A stretch of 64,000 nucleotides of DNA, taken from Platycnemis pennipes (Eukaryota > Arthropoda > Insecta > Odonata > Platycnemididae). The first letter of the stretch is position 1; each line of letters opens with the position of its first letter. The stretch lies in NCBI GenBank assembly GCA_933228895.1, contig OW121847.1, forward strand, positions 87,213,656-87,277,655, in the 5' to 3' direction. Positions 33,905-46,372 of the stretch are shown here, piece by piece. A program made the position numbers and the translations under genes. The notes under the pieces are model-generated. The model was not told the origin of the DNA and made no database searches. It was given only the letters and a program-made list of their open reading frames with translations.

Positions 33905-34428
33905 TTTATATTAGCTATTCATCATCATCAAAAGTCATCAATCGTAAGATTGGTTTGTCGCAACTCTCGATTTAATTCTCCTATCGACTAATCTCTTAAT
34001 TTTTCGTAAGTCTTACCTTTAACGTTATCCACTATTTGCTCCATAAATTTAATATGAGGCCTACCTTCGCCATTCTTCCTCCTTACTTTTCCTTCAAGGA
34101 TTGCCTCCATCACACAAACGTATCTCAAAATAGAGCAATTTGGTTCTACCGCCTTCTCTCCAATGTTTTCATTAGACTTCTCCTTCCTTTCACTCTTTTC
34201 AGGACGTCTTCGTAATTCACTCCAACGATCCTTTTTATCTTCATCATTATTCTATAACACCGCATGTCAAATGCTTCCAGCCTCGATTTCTCTGCTTCTA
34301 TCATAGTCCATCCCTTACTCTCATAAAGGATCATGCCCTAAATGTTAGTTCTGATCCTAAAATCTACATTATCCATCCTCTTTACCTCGCAGGTAAGTTC
34401 GATCTTATCTCTTATTGTCCCTACTCAT
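33905..34428 (-). mobile_element. RTE-like LINE, 3' fragment, inverted
   Basis: The minus strand encodes the C-terminal part of the RTE-like ORF. Recognisable pieces are ILYESKGWTMIEAEKSRLEA, CYRIMMKIKRIVGVNYEDVL and, further on, a degenerate ...LEGKVRRKNGEGRPHIKF-type end. It finishes with AATTAAATCGAGAGT and a TGATGATGAAT 3' tail at about 33917-33926. It is colinear with 47400-47836. The longest open piece is 62 codons (34146-34334). Dead copy truncated at its 5' end near 34428. Confidence 0.85.
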
Positions 34429-34880
34429 TTACAAGGGGCACAAGATAACACAAACGGTTGTAGAGAGATATGGAGAGGGACGTAGAGATAAGAGAGAGAG
34501 AGGATGGCCAAAAGAAGGTAAAGAAATGAAAGAGGCGAGAGAGTGGTCCGTCTCGATTTCCCGACGAAATCCTCCTTTCGCTCCCATTTGCTCTCCATTC
34601 CGCCGCAGACTGTTTACCCAGCACCTCAGCCGACGAGAGACGCTGCTGCCCCTCTCACCTCTCACGGATGAAAACGGCGACGTTTTTAACTACCGGGGCA
34701 CTTACATTAGTCGGACAGGTATGGGGCGGGAAGAGGGGGGAGGGGTTTCGTGGAGAGGGACCAGACGAGAGAGAGTTTTATATAGGCGCTGCCGTGGAGA
34801 GGGAAAGCGGGTGCAAATGCAGCGGTGTGTGAGGGGAAGCGAGGGAAAAGAAGAACGATGCTGGAAGCCCTGAGCGCGGC
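34429..34880. other. GC-rich block with purine tracts
   Basis: About 0.45 kb, CpG-containing, with GAGAGAGAGAGG-type stretches. The 152-codon plus-strand frame has no recognised domain. Confidence 0.35.
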
Positions 34881-37231
34881 TTTTCGCGGGTATCTAAGAG
34901 TAGGTTCAAAGTAATTCTAAATCCTGCTACCATATCTTCCTTGAATTCCACAGGTGGCACAGGGATTGGAACTGTCTACTCCCTTCCCTGATTTATTTTT
35001 CGAGCCGTTGGGGTTAGTGCTGGGTGCGCTCTACTCTCGCCAAATCCATTGACCTTCGAATTGAACTGAGTGGTAATCTTATCAAACCTGTGATTTTCGC
35101 GATTCCTGCCTAAAACTTTCGTCCCGCCTCTGGAAACATCTAATAAAAAACTAATAAACTCTTGGGAACATCCTTTAGCACAAAATTTCCCATGCGTTAC
35201 ATTATTTTTTCCATAGAACCTTCATTTTTTCACTCCTGAGATTGGCATCCAAAATCCCCGTTGTTCCTCCATTTTCTGCAGTTGAAATTCAGAGATTCTA
35301 CAGCAAGGATTCATCCTTATTTTACTGCTGTGGTCATTCAATCACTTGGCTAAATTTTATTTGATATATAATTGAAATATTAATTCGTAAATCAGATGCA
35401 GTCTTTACGATTTTGAATGCCGATGTCAATATCCCAAAAAAATTATGCTGGGGAAAAATCATCATATAAACCCAGCTCAACTCTCCAAATCATTCGGTCT
35501 CATAATCTTCATCTAGCAGTAGCCCTCAGCCAAAATCCTCATTGGCTCCGTACTTAGGCAGACTCATCACAGGGAATGACCGGGAAATCGAAGTATTTAC
35601 TCAGCCCCGCAGACTTTTTTCGTTTTGAAAGCCATTCGGCATGACTCCCCAGAGTGAATTTTGACGGAAGACGTTCCCTGACGCAAACATACATTCTCTC
35701 ACGTCACCTTGGCTGTATATTAGATGTCTTGAGAGGACGATGGTGGCCGCCGAGTCTTTGGAAGAAGCCCACGGACGGATGGGAGATGGGTAATTGGGGT
35801 TATGATTTGACGCGGGCAACAACATCACGAACGGGGAGAGAGCGGCTCGCATTCAGATCCAGCCATTCACATCTCGACAGGTGCCAGGTATCAAAGTGCC
35901 CTCTGAAAGGTCAAACGGGGTGATGGGAGCTGCAAGAACGAGGACTACTCCATTTATCAGCATGAGCCCTCTCAAATTGAAAATTAAACTACAAGAAAGT
36001 GAGAGGGAGTGGGAGGATGAGTTTTTTTCACGACAAGGAAAGCATGTTAACGTCGAGTGACGCAACACACTTGTATTTTCGCATCATGATCATTTGAATT
36101 AGTCAGTGCGTGCAATTACAAGTCCCTTGTGGTGGAGGACTTTGCGTGATGATATCAAACTATATTCCATAATATCAGAGATATTTAAACCTCAGAAAAT
36201 TAAAAAAATATATTTTCATAACATAGACCACTTAAATACTATCAATGGGAAAAACCTATATTTAAAAGAGGGAACCTTGACTAATAGTGATGAAAAATTT
36301 CGGCTTGTTAACTTTAAGCGTACGCTAGAAAAATGAGACTCACCATTTTTTTATAGGAAACAGATGAAATCGAGAAGACCGGTCTGAACGGATGCAATGA
36401 ATTTTCCTAGATCCGTCAAAAACCAGGGTCAGGTGCCGGATTTCTCTACTTCAGGGATTTTCGTCTCCGTGTCCCGTGCACCGTAATGCGAGGATATGTC
36501 CTTATTCTTGGGTGTATGCTCCGAGAAATATTCCGAGAACAAGCTGCGAATAAAAAAAGATGATTCTGGTGAGTAGAGAGCAGATGAATTGACAATAGCC
36601 ATTTTTCTACATACTAGGATAAGAACTGTGCAAGGAAAGAGATTCTCAGAATTTGCAAACCCTTATTGGGGATACAACAACCTATGCTTACCGATAGAAT
36701 ACTAATACTAATAATACAATGGCTTAGATTGACTTTTTTGACAGTATATTAGGCAACCTTTCAGAATCAAAATTCGGAGGCTCAACTTCGTGGAAGGAAA
36801 TAATAATTAGAGCAAAAAATAACTTTGTGAGTTCCACTTTTAATTATTACACAACCTATAGGTGCAGCAACTATGACTGAACATACTGGTAAGGAATCTA
36901 TTGTGTGAGAGTGGAGCTGGAAAAGTTATTTACTCCTCTAAAATCCTTTTCTTCACTTGATGAAGGCTGCCATTCGGCCACGAAATATTCGGAAATTAGA
37001 GAAAGCAATGCTTCCATTTCGGCAGTAAAAATATCATTCCCAATCAATCAGCTGTGAACAGTTATTCCTGACCAGTGGAGTGCCTTTTTAATTAAGCCCG
37101 GTTGATACGCGACATAAATGGAATTAGCAACATTAATGTGGAGAATCAGAGATAAACTTCCAATACTACAATCATACAGTGATGAATGTTGCTTAATTCT
37201 TCATCCTGATTACCAGTCTCTATGCTGATCA
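34881..37231. other. No feature recognised
   Basis: 2.3 kb of AT-rich DNA. A small, more GC-rich part is at 35640-35930. No repeat family or coding motif was identified. Confidence 0.4.
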
Positions 37232-37527
37232 CACTGTAAAAAGTTGATCTGATTTTCAGTGCGATCTGAATTTAAGCGCTGTCTGGTTTAAGGAAGGAAC
37301 ACGGATGCAAGGTGCGGAAGAGGCAGGAACATGGATGGTTGGTACAGGAGCAGTTAAGCAGGAAGCAGAGGGAGCAGGATTCTGGATGGTCTGATTTTCA
37401 GTCGTTCACCTGCCTTATTTTCAGACAAGATATTACTGCTGAAATTCAACATACCCTGTCTTAAAATTGTTGCATCTGAAATTCAGATCACTTTTGTGCC
37501 TTAAAATCAGATCTACTTTTTACAGTG
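37232..37527. mobile_element. 296 bp MITE-like element
   Basis: It begins CACTGTAAAAAGTTGATCTG and ends with the near-exact complement (CAGATCTACTTTTTACAGTG), giving terminal inverted repeats of about 25 bp with one mismatch. A second, inner pair (GATCTGAATTT and AAATTCAGATC) extends the symmetry to about 45 bp with an indel. There is no transposase. The CACTG start is seen in several DNA transposon groups, so the superfamily is uncertain. No clear target-site duplication was found. Confidence 0.8.
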
Positions 37528-38929
37528 CATTCTTCATGTTGTGTGAGATGGATTTTTCCTCTTACTTGGCATCTAAAAACTGATACTCGATCTATGCTGT
37601 GATGCTTTATTTTCCTCAGTGACACATTACACATTAATGGAAATAAATCTTCCATATAATACCCAGACAAGGTGCTATCGTACTACCGAAGAAAATTCTC
37701 CGAGGAGTACACCGGAAAAGTTTCCACAAACAAAATTTCAACGACGAAGACTGTGATTATATTATGCAATAAATTAAGGGATAAATAACGCACATGATTT
37801 GGCACTGTAAATGATCCATGGCAAAGAAATTGCAAGCACTGGCAGGCGAGGGAGAACTGAGGGGATGAATCGCGAAATCTAATTGTGTAATCACCTATTA
37901 TTTGTTTGATTTTTGGCGAAAAGTGATACCCGATTCCTTAATTATATTATATCAAACGCCACAATTACTTTTTATATACCACGTAATCTTTTAATACATT
38001 ACGCGTTCCTGCTCACCGAGTAATCTTCAGGTACAAAACAATATTATCTTCCTTGTTAGGAAGACAATACTGTTTTATTATGAGAGAAAGAACCCAGAGA
38101 GAAGAACTCTTGTTTCCATAACTTACATCTCCTGATGTACATTAAAATACTCCGTGGAAGAGTGCGAGTGGTATTTTATCAAATATGAATATATCTCATC
38201 CCCTATATCATATCTGAATTTCTTCACCTACCTCATTATATGCAATAAACGGAAAATTGGCTCATTCTCATAGGTCGGCACATTGAAATATGATTTTTAA
38301 TAAAACTATCAATCCAATAAAATGTTTTATTTAACATAATAAATATTAATTTCTTATAATGAATCGCTCTCTTTGGCAGTTAAAACCTTAATTAAGTCCA
38401 GAGTTTTCATATGAGTTGCTTTATCTCGATTCTACTTCCGATCATCCATCTAAAAAAATTTCAATCGTCAGCATTTTGGACTGCCATCGCTATCAGGAAG
38501 ATAGCAATGCCCCTATACAGCTGAAAAGCAAGTTTCACCGGAGAAGCACAGAGACATGGAAGATAATCCATAGTGCTCGCTGTCCTCGTAATTTCGCTTC
38601 AGCCGCTCGAAGCAAATAAACATCGGCGGCGCGCTAATAGGCGCGAGGGGAGATGAACTCCGGAGTTGATATTAGCGGGATGATGCAAACCGAGGAGGGA
38701 TCGCGTGACGGCTGAGAGAGACATAACCTCTCCCGCGCTCTTCATCCGTGCGACGAACAGATTACGCCTGTCCAAGATCACCCACCCTCACTGAGGAAAT
38801 ACCAGCCGATGCATCTTCGTCCTATCGAAGTTCTTAGAGTAGACAGAGGAATTCATGGACCACCAAGGGGGGCGGACCGTCTAATGAAAGTTGCGACGAT
38901 TGTCACAATATTGAAGAGTTTAAATTCAA
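37528..38929. other. No feature recognised
   Basis: AT-rich sequence. A more GC-rich 150 bp patch at 38600-38790 has no identifiable gene. Confidence 0.35.
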
Positions 38930-39395
38930 TAAATGCGAACAAGCTGCGAGGCTGGTTAACATTAAGGAGCTCCGTGCTCGAGTCCTGGTCAAGGTGAATG
39001 ATTTTCCTCTATGGACATCCTACTAATATCCTACTAGAATGCAAATTCTTCTAAGAAGCGGGTAACTCCGGACAGGGTAGTTTGAATTCCTTGGATTTGC
39101 TACAAGTAATACCTCGGTGTCCAAAGTTGGTATTAACCTCGCGGACGTCGGCTCGGAGCGCAAGATTACGAAAGATTCGTGATATTGTTCGTTCGGAAGG
39201 TCGTCTAACATATTGTTCCTATAATTATCAAGAAATTGAAAGGAATTTTTGTCGTCTTGGTAGCTGAACTAGGTTAAGCACCTGACCGTATTTCAGTGGG
39301 TTCTAGTTTAAAGGCGTGGTCAAGGTGAATGATGTTTTTCTCTGTGGAAATCCTGCTATCGTAGGATTTAGTTATTTCTTGGTGTATGTTATAGG
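38930..39395 (+). mobile_element. Two related tRNA-Ser-like SINE relics
   Basis: Two segments, at about 38960-39055 and 39290-39395, share GGTCAAGGTGAATGAT followed by TTTTCCTCTATGGACATCCT (second copy: TTTTTCTCTGTGGAAATCCT). The first is preceded by a B-box-like GTGCTCGAGTCCTGG. They resemble the SINE at 31705-31905. Extents are approximate. Confidence 0.5.
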
Positions 39396-39460
39396 CAAGG
39401 TTTTTTCATACTTAACTTAACTTCGCTGTCGACGTTTCGGGGTGTAACTCAATCATTATC

Positions 39461-39690
39461 TTTAGGGCTTTCTCTCAGACTCTAAGCTATGAAGATGATG
39501 GCTAAGTTAGCCGATAAAACCCCGGAAGCGAAATACCTGACCTGATTGAGACATTTTTGGCCTGAAAGAAGATGTTTCTTTAAGGATTTCTCTCAGATCC
39601 GAAGCTCTGAAGACGATAACTGAGTAAGCCACCGATACGTTGGAAGCTAAATACTTGACCGAGGCCACATTGTGGCCTGAAAAGAGATTT
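39461..39690. repeat. Diverged tandem duplication, unit about 118 bp
   Basis: Two adjacent units start at 39461 and 39579 with TTTAGGGCTTTCTCTCAGAC and TTTAAGGATTTCTCTCAGAT. Each then contains GAAG-CGAT/GATG, AGC-AAATACYTGACC and GGCCTGAAA. CGACGTTTCGG just upstream is reminiscent of sequence found in LTR-like ends of Penelope-type elements, but this is only a resemblance. Confidence 0.65.
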
Positions 39691-39769
39691 ATTAAATCGC
39701 GTCGGAATGTATTTGGAACGAGGAATTAGCCACATTCGATTGCCCATCAAAGGTGCTTAAAATCTTCAA

Positions 39770-39945
39770 TGACTGTCAATACCTATCGTTTTTCATGTCT
39801 ATTCAAATTGTTAAGTTTAGACTAGATATTATTTACTAATCCTTTTCAAGCATGATACGTAATGCATGCTTGGAGTGAAGTCACTCCCTGCCACAAACAC
39901 TTATGGAGGCTTGCAGGGTATTGTTTAGGTGTAGATATAGAAATC
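39770..39945 (+). mobile_element. Family-1 LINE 3' tail
   Basis: Non-coding 3' end only. TTAAGTTTAGACTAGATATT matches the 3' untranslated region of the copies at 45.8 and 46.4 kb. It is followed by the hairpin CCCTGCCAC...GCTTGCAGGG (39886-39918) and GTAGATATAG. 5'-truncated. Confidence 0.8.
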
Positions 39946-39989
39946 TCTTCACACAGTGTTAGACACCTAAAAGAAGAAGGAGAGGTACT

Positions 39990-40275
39990 AGGATAGGAAT
40001 GGGAGGAATGGTGGAGAGAAACCCGGCGTCAGAATTAGCCTGCTCTTAACGAAAAGCGCCAAAGGGACCACGGCTTAATGCCCCATCTGACGGAAGGAGT
40101 GTTGAATACAAGTTTTCTCCACGAATCATTCAAGTAGGGGCTTAAAAATAACCCACCATACCAATATTTGCCGGCATTCCAATGAAAAACATCTTCCACT
40201 ACCGGAACTGAAACCCTGGTCCTCGGAGTCAAAGGCCAGAACTCCAATTACTTTATCAGTCCGACCATAGTCCTC
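39990..40275 (-). mobile_element. tRNA-derived SINE copy
   Basis: Reverse-strand member of the 33381-33716 family with nearly all landmarks: a head with CTGATAAAGTAATTGGAGTT and TGGCCTTTGACTCCGAGGAC, B-box CCAGGGTTTCAGTTCC, GTAGTGGAAGATG, a central block decayed around TTCAACACTCCTTCCGTCAG, then TTAAGCCGTGGTCCCTTTGG and AGAGCAGGCTAATTCTGACG. Older than the 33 kb copy. Confidence 0.85.
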
Positions 40276-42181
40276 ATTGGCTAATAAACCTTGGAGGTAG
40301 AATGAAAAAGAAACCAATGGTGGCTGTTTAGTTGTACTTTCGGATTTGAATTGGAGATTGAGCCGCGCCACACCTTAGCGGTGCCACAGTATGTTTTCGG
40401 ATATGAGTGAGTGTGTGCTTGAGAATGAGAGTGTACCCTTGGACGTGGCGCACAGAGGATCGACATCGGACCCAACCCTACTAGTAGTCATCGGGCTGCT
40501 GCACCGCATGTGAAGTCGAGCTGGTGAGTGGCATGCGCCCCAAAATTGTATGGTTATTCGTGACTCAACCTTTTTGCGTTGATCAAAATTACAGCCCACT
40601 TTAAATTGTTGCTAATTGTCCACGATAATCACGCCCGGGGGTGGTCAGTGATCATGAGAGATATCTTTGATTAAAAAGAATAATGATATCGGTACTTCAT
40701 GGTCATATAAATCTGTCAAATTCATGGTCCTAATCTCTAATTTTTAATTCCTTTTTTAAATGTGCTCGAGAAATAATAGTTTTGCATTAAAAAGAGGAGG
40801 AATAAGGAGAGTGGTAATTTTCATCGCCAAATCTAATTTAGCGTCGTGAAAAGCGCCTCTCATTGCTCATTGCATAGGAACATTTAGATACCTAATTGGC
40901 GAATCTGGAACCAGCTTCATATTTTAATTACATGGGCAGACATACAACTTTCCGATCTCCTTTCCCACTAATTGAGCTTATAAATAATACGCTTGAGGGC
41001 AAATCTTTTTTCATAGTTAAAATATCATCATTCTTCATATCTTTCAAAAATAAAAATAAAAAAGATTATTTTCCGTTTCTTCCCCTAAGAAGTATTCTGA
41101 ACGCGAAACAATCGCCTATAATAACCGCCCCATACCCAGTTCGGATTCGATTTTGGATATAGGATTCAATAAAGAATAGATGCTGTGTGGACCTTTTCTT
41201 CTAATTCCTAACCCTTGACCTATTTTTGCATGGTTATCTAACCAGAAGCATTTTTCATGCCTCTGTTTATTTAAAAAGAATGTTGAACGGACGCCGCGAT
41301 CCTCCGCTTTTACATTGAAAATATTTGAGTACTGGATGAGAGAAGGCCGGAGAAGTGGAGATTATTAGATAATTTAAAGAACAGCACGAATAAAAAGTAT
41401 CGTGCTTACAAGCTGATTTATACGGATTGATATGAAAGTTAAATTTGTTAAATCTCAAAGGAAGTTTGATTCCTTGTTCAAGGAACACAGATTTCACTAA
41501 TAGAGATTTAAGACCTAGAGGCCTTAAGAGGACACTGCAATGCTCGCGAGTTTAGCATTATAAGTAAAGCATTCAAATTTAATTTCTATTCAAATTAAAA
41601 CTTGTCAAAACAAATTTTCCTCATGAAACTATTCTCTAAAAAAAAGTACTTATCGTATTATTTAACGCCTCCATTAAGGATATAGGACTCCGTGAAATTC
41701 AACTATTCATTTTCAACTTTAGTGACGTAAGTGCGTTTGTATGCCTTCCCTTTTTACTGTTTTGAGAATTAGATTTTTAATGCTTCAGTCTATTACTGTT
41801 CTCGTTTCCTCATTGACTTTTCCTTCCTTCCTCGAGACGCAAGTCCTCTTCCTTCGTGGAATGGCTTTATGGCAGCACTAATATTTCCCCTATTGATACA
41901 ACCACTCTACCCCGGCATGTCAATATTTCCCCCTTGTAGCTCTTTCCTCTTATTTTTCTGGTGCACTCGGTCTCGCATAAACTCCATGCATTACCTTCAT
42001 TACGACACCCATGGGTTGAAAGCTACGGCTAGAACAATTAGATAAGGAATAAAAAAAGAACAGGAAGGAAGTATTAAATTAAAAACCAACCATAGCTTCG
42101 ACAGCTAAGCAGCTATCGACGTTAAAACAATATTATTCCGCAAGTATAAGGCTAATATTTTCAGCAGATTTTCCGCAAGGA
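40276..42181. other. No feature recognised
   Basis: 1.9 kb of AT-rich sequence without recognised repeats or coding motifs. Confidence 0.4.
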
Positions 42182-42265
42182 AAAAATCCACCTCGACTGG
42201 GACTCGAACCCCCTGATTCTGGTTCCTGATTCATGAACCTGGACTCCCCTAAGGTATTCGCGTCT
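42182..42265 (-). mobile_element. tRNA-like SINE head, minus strand
   Basis: On the minus strand, a strong B-box and T-arm (GGGGGTTCGAGTCCCAGTC) is followed by GAGGTGGATTTTTTCC, like GCCTGGGTAGATTTTTCTCC after the B-box of the SINE at 31705-31905. The A-box is not clear. Confidence 0.5.
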
Positions 42266-43696
42266 AGTTTTCTATTATTTTCCTTAATAACATCCCCATT
42301 TCCCAACAAATACAAAGCCTATATCCATGGATAAGTTAGTTATCAGAGAATAGGATTTTTTACAGACTTCTGGAATCGCATACTTAGTTTACGTAAATTA
42401 CAATACTTCATTATAATTTATGTTAAAAGAAAAATCCTCTATCCTAAAGAAATAAGAATGCCACCATAGAGACGTCGTAAATGGCCAACGAAGAAGAACG
42501 GATTATAATATATTCGCTTACATTTGCAGAGCTGTAATACTACAATGCATACTAACTGTACATATACAATCTACATTTTAGAAGTTTTTTATTTTGGAGA
42601 ATTACTTTACGCTTGTAGTGGGGTTGATGCAAGAACGATCTCACCAGAAAAATAGGACATAGCTAATAGAGACTGGAAAATACTGACATGCTGGGGTAGA
42701 GAAACTGGGGCAATAAAGAACATATGAGTCTAGCCAAGGTCGTAGAAGGGGCCAGCCTCAGAAAATCGAAGCAGGCACAAAATGCAGGTGGAGTTCTTAT
42801 TAAGTTAGAATGGGAGTTGATAGAGAAAGGAGATGATAGCACATATTGGCGGAATTCACAGATGATCTATTAAAGATAATAGCGGATTATGAAGAGAATA
42901 GTAGAAGACCTTTGTACACGAGACTGATTTTGATTGATGTATAACCGAGAATGATATTGCTTTTACTCGTGCAAATAAATAACTAATAATAGTCACTGTA
43001 AATACGGGTACATGAAAAACTGTAATCTGTATATATATATATTTCCCCTACTATTTCCTTTCAACAACTCAACGAAAACTAAATCATTTGTTTGGGAGGG
43101 AAGGTTGAATGTGCGAAGGGTTTTCTCAGGTTTACTGTTATAAATTTATGTAAATAAAAATAATATGATAGAGAATATGAAAAATAGAATGGTAAATTAA
43201 GTGAATAATAGAAGACTTTTATTTGATATGAGGGTAAGAATTAGATAAGAAAGATTAGATTGGAGATAACGTGGGGAACAGGGGTTGACGCGAAAAGAAT
43301 GATGATCCACAACGGGGCAAATTAAAGTCAGGGAATATTCATATAAGAAGATGGTGATTCTCAAGTGCCATACGTGTGAAAAACTAATGTAGGTTGAACA
43401 TTTCACCGATATTAAAATGGTAGCGAAATGAGCGAAAATGATATTTGGGAAATTATGGGATACTGATAGTAAAACCAAGCCGCCCATATTTCAACTTAAA
43501 TGCTACATGAAGGTCTGCTCTTGGTTGCCATCCCATTCCTAAATTGTCAAAATTTTGACTTGGGAAATATGGTTTTTCATCGTTCCTCAACAGTAAATAA
43601 TAATTTACATAATATTACACATCATTAATGATTTTCTCGGTGCTAAGCTTAAAACCACCGAGTGCGTACATCAGTCAAGTGTGATAGTCATTTTAG
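42266..43696. other. No feature recognised
   Basis: AT-rich, with a short (TA)n stretch at 43030-43043. The part just before 43697 probably includes the 5' untranslated region of the RTE-like element, whose start I could not define. Confidence 0.35.
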
Positions 43697-44390
43697 GGTA
43701 GGAACGTGGAACGTGCGATCACTTCGGACCTGCGGAAAACTGGAGAACCTTAAGGTGGAAATGCGAAGAATGGACCTCGACATATTAGGAATCAGTGAAA
43801 TGAGATGACCCGAAGAAGGAGACTTCTGGAGTGGAAGTTATAGAATTATTCACACTGGATCAAAAAATGGTAAGGTTGGAGTAGGCATAATGCTCAGGAA
43901 GAGTGCAGGACTGCGCGTGAAGAGCTTCCTGCAGGAGGATTATAATGGTGAAGATTGAGACCAAGCCTACATATACCATTGTAGTATTAGTTTACATGCC
44001 TACGACGGACTACGAAGATGAAGAAGTGGAAGACGTCTATGAGGATATCACGGAAGTAATTAAGCACGTAAAAGGAGAAAAAAACTTAACTATTTCAGGA
44101 GATTGGAACGCTGTCGTTGGCGAAGGTAAAGATGGAGGAATAACAGGAAAATATGGCTTGGAAAATCGAAATGAGGGAGTAGAAAGACTTATAGAATTCT
44201 GCACACAACACAAGTTGGTGGTGACAAACCGTTGTTTCAAAACCACTAACGGAGAAAATATACCTGGAAAATGCCCGGAGACAGAAGAAGCTTTCAAATT
44301 GACTATATTTTAGTGAAGCAGAGGTTCAGAAACCAGGCGAAGAACTGCTAAAGCTATCCGGGTGCAGATATCGACAGTGACCACAACTTA
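43697..44390 (+). pseudogene. RTE-like endonuclease domain, broken
   Basis: This domain would nick chromosomal DNA to prime reverse transcription. Motifs in order are VGTWNVRSLRT; LDILGISEMR followed by a stop near 43806 (position of the catalytic Glu motif); KVGVGIML; a frame change before 43945; YMPTTDYEDEEVEDVY; ISGDWNAVVG (the catalytic Asp and Asn, residues 53 and 55 from 43945); then a second frameshift just before the QIDYILV motif. The final DSDHN motif is at 44373-44385. Most catalytic residues are still readable, although the frame is broken at least three times. Confidence 0.85.
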
Positions 44391-45113
44391 GTGATAATGA
44401 AATGCCACTTAAAACTCAAAAAATCAATGAAGAACATATGGAAAGTAGAGAAACTAAAGGTACCTCAACAACGGCTGGCCTTTCAGAAGGCAAAGGAAAA
44501 CAAAATAGAAGAGGATTTGACTGTGAAATCAGTGGAAGAGCTATGGGAAAACATTAAATGTGGACTACAGGAAGCAGCAAAAGAAGTTCTGGGGAAAATA
44601 AAATATAAAAATGTGGAAACTGAAGAAGGGCAACTTCGCAACCAAAGAATCAAGAATGAAATAAACCGTAAAGCGAGAAAAGCAAGGGAAAAGTGGATGA
44701 AGTATCTACGCGAAGATGAACAAAGCAACCTCGCACTAGGAAATGTCGAAGTTACCTACAAGATGGTGAGAAATCACTTCAAGGAACGGGCTGCAAAATA
44801 TAACAGCATCAGGGACAAGAATGGAGAACTCTTAATTGAACATGAAGTTAAAGTGAAGAGATGGAAGGAATACTTGGAAGAGTTGTACAATGGAAGCTAT
44901 AGTAGAACGGAAGTAGTCGAAGAGGAAAATTAAGTCGATAAGGATGTTTTGGAAGCCCCAATCCTAAGATCAAAATTTAACGCAGCTGTAAGGGATCTGA
45001 GGATAAATAAGGCTTCGGGAATAGATGATATTCCTGCCGAACTAATTAAAAATGCCGGAGAGAAGACATTTACTAAGCTGTACAAAACCATTTGCGATAT
45101 GTACTTTACAGGA
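44391..45113 (+). pseudogene. RTE-like linker and start of reverse transcriptase
   Basis: A frame of 180 codons from 44391 is lysine- and glutamate-rich (for example KEVLGKIKYKNVETEEGQLR and RKARKAREKWMKYLREDEQ). It includes RDKNGELLIEHEVKVKRWKE, the typical pre-RT region, and ends at TAA near 44931. Past the stop, the same frame gives LRINKASGIDDIPAELIKN, which is RT motif 0/1, then CDMYFTG. The insertion begins directly after this. Confidence 0.85.
45109..45113. repeat. Left target-site duplication of composite insertion
   Basis: CAGGA, repeated at 46616-46620 on the other side of the insertion. Confidence 0.7.
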
Positions 45114-45124
45114 TATGTACTCTC

Positions 45125-45600
45125 CTAGCACGTACAAAATAAGTAATAATGAATTAACAAACGTGGAATCCATTAAATATCTTGGAATAAGACTGACACA
45201 TGATCTTTCCTGGGGTAAATATATACGTGAAATAATGCGTCAAGCTAATCGTAGACTGGGATTCATCAAAAGAGTATTGGGTAATTGTGACGAACATGAA
45301 CGAGAAATCAGATACTTTTCCCTTGTTAGAGCTCATTTGGAATATGCTGCCAGTGTATGGGATCCCTACGAAACCGGTCTAAATAACGAACTTGAACGTG
45401 TGCAGCGAAGATCGGCAAGATTTGTAAAGGGACGGTACGATAACTATATTAGAGTAACCAGTCTATTAAATGAATTTAAAAGGGAATCATCGTCAGATCG
45501 CAGGTTGAAATGTAGACTTAATTTCGTAAATAAATTCCAAGATATTTTCAGTGATGATGCTAAAATATTTTGCGAACCCCAACTTACTATGGTAGACTGA
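45125..45600 (+). pseudogene. Family-1 LINE C-terminal ORF fragment
   Basis: An open frame with NVESIKYLGIRLTHDLSWGK, RRLGFIKRVLGNCDEHEREI, LVRAHLEYAASVWDPYETGL and ELERVQRRSARFVKGRYDNY, homologous to 13640-13990. Unlike the other copies it keeps an unbroken frame through the C-terminus to a stop at 45598-45600, so it shows the natural end of this protein. It begins inside the RT thumb, so it is a 5'-truncated copy, not a gene. Confidence 0.8.
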
Positions 45601-45953
45601 ACCATAGTAACAAAATAAGAGAAATTTATTGCCGAACGGACAGATTCAAAAAGTCCTTTTTTCCTCATACAATTAGGGATACGAATAGCGGTAAATATGT
45701 CCAATAGGAGTGAATCATTCCATAGCATAGGTAGTTGCATGTTGGCATGAGGACTTGAAGGTAACCCAACTAACAGCATGTTTTTGCATGCTTACTTTGC
45801 TATTTTTATCTTTTCAAATAGTGCAGTTTAGACTAATATATTAATACTAATCGTTTTAAATGCATGATATGCAGTGCATGTTTGGTGAGAATTCATCCCC
45901 TGCCACACACCTTTATGGTGACTTGAGGGGCATTATGTAGATGTAGATGTAAA

Positions 45954-46372
45954 ATTCGTTTCGACTCATTGTTTTCCTTCCGATTATTACAACGCATACA
46001 CCATTCAAACCGTGTGAATACCGAAGATATCTGGACAGAGTGCCACTTACTCCACGAATGGTACGAGCCTCCATACCAAAAATTAGTGCAGAGAAAATAT
46101 TCTCCCTCGGGAAAAACATTTTGAAATACATACCTACATGTATAATTTCCCTTTCGTTTACAGACGTATTTTGACTCACAGAATGAGTTCTTTACTCGGG
46201 ACGTAGGATTATAATTGACAAAATGGTTATAAGTATTTCTTGATTGATCTAAAGTTGTGTACGGCATTCCCGGAAAATTTCAAAAAGTGGCATCATGTCA
46301 CGGAAATTCCTGGTCACATGCTCTATTTGATATGATGAATCTCTTTCAAAGGTTAAGAATATTTGATTGATT
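45954..46372. other. Unassigned DNA carried between two LINE tails
   Basis: About 0.42 kb between the two family-1 tails. It matches neither LINE family by eye. It contains a polypyrimidine tract and acceptor-like TTTCCCTTTCGTTTACAG ending near 46162. A 124-codon minus-strand frame crosses it without known motif. Confidence 0.5.

Noticed and set aside
39421..39690. Penelope-like element
   Set aside because: Only a CGACGTTTCGG string and a tandem unit resemble it; no RT or GIY-YIG sequence nearby.
45893..46267. Minus-strand frame of 124 codons in the composite insertion
   Set aside because: Overlaps the antisense of a LINE tail and has no recognised domain.
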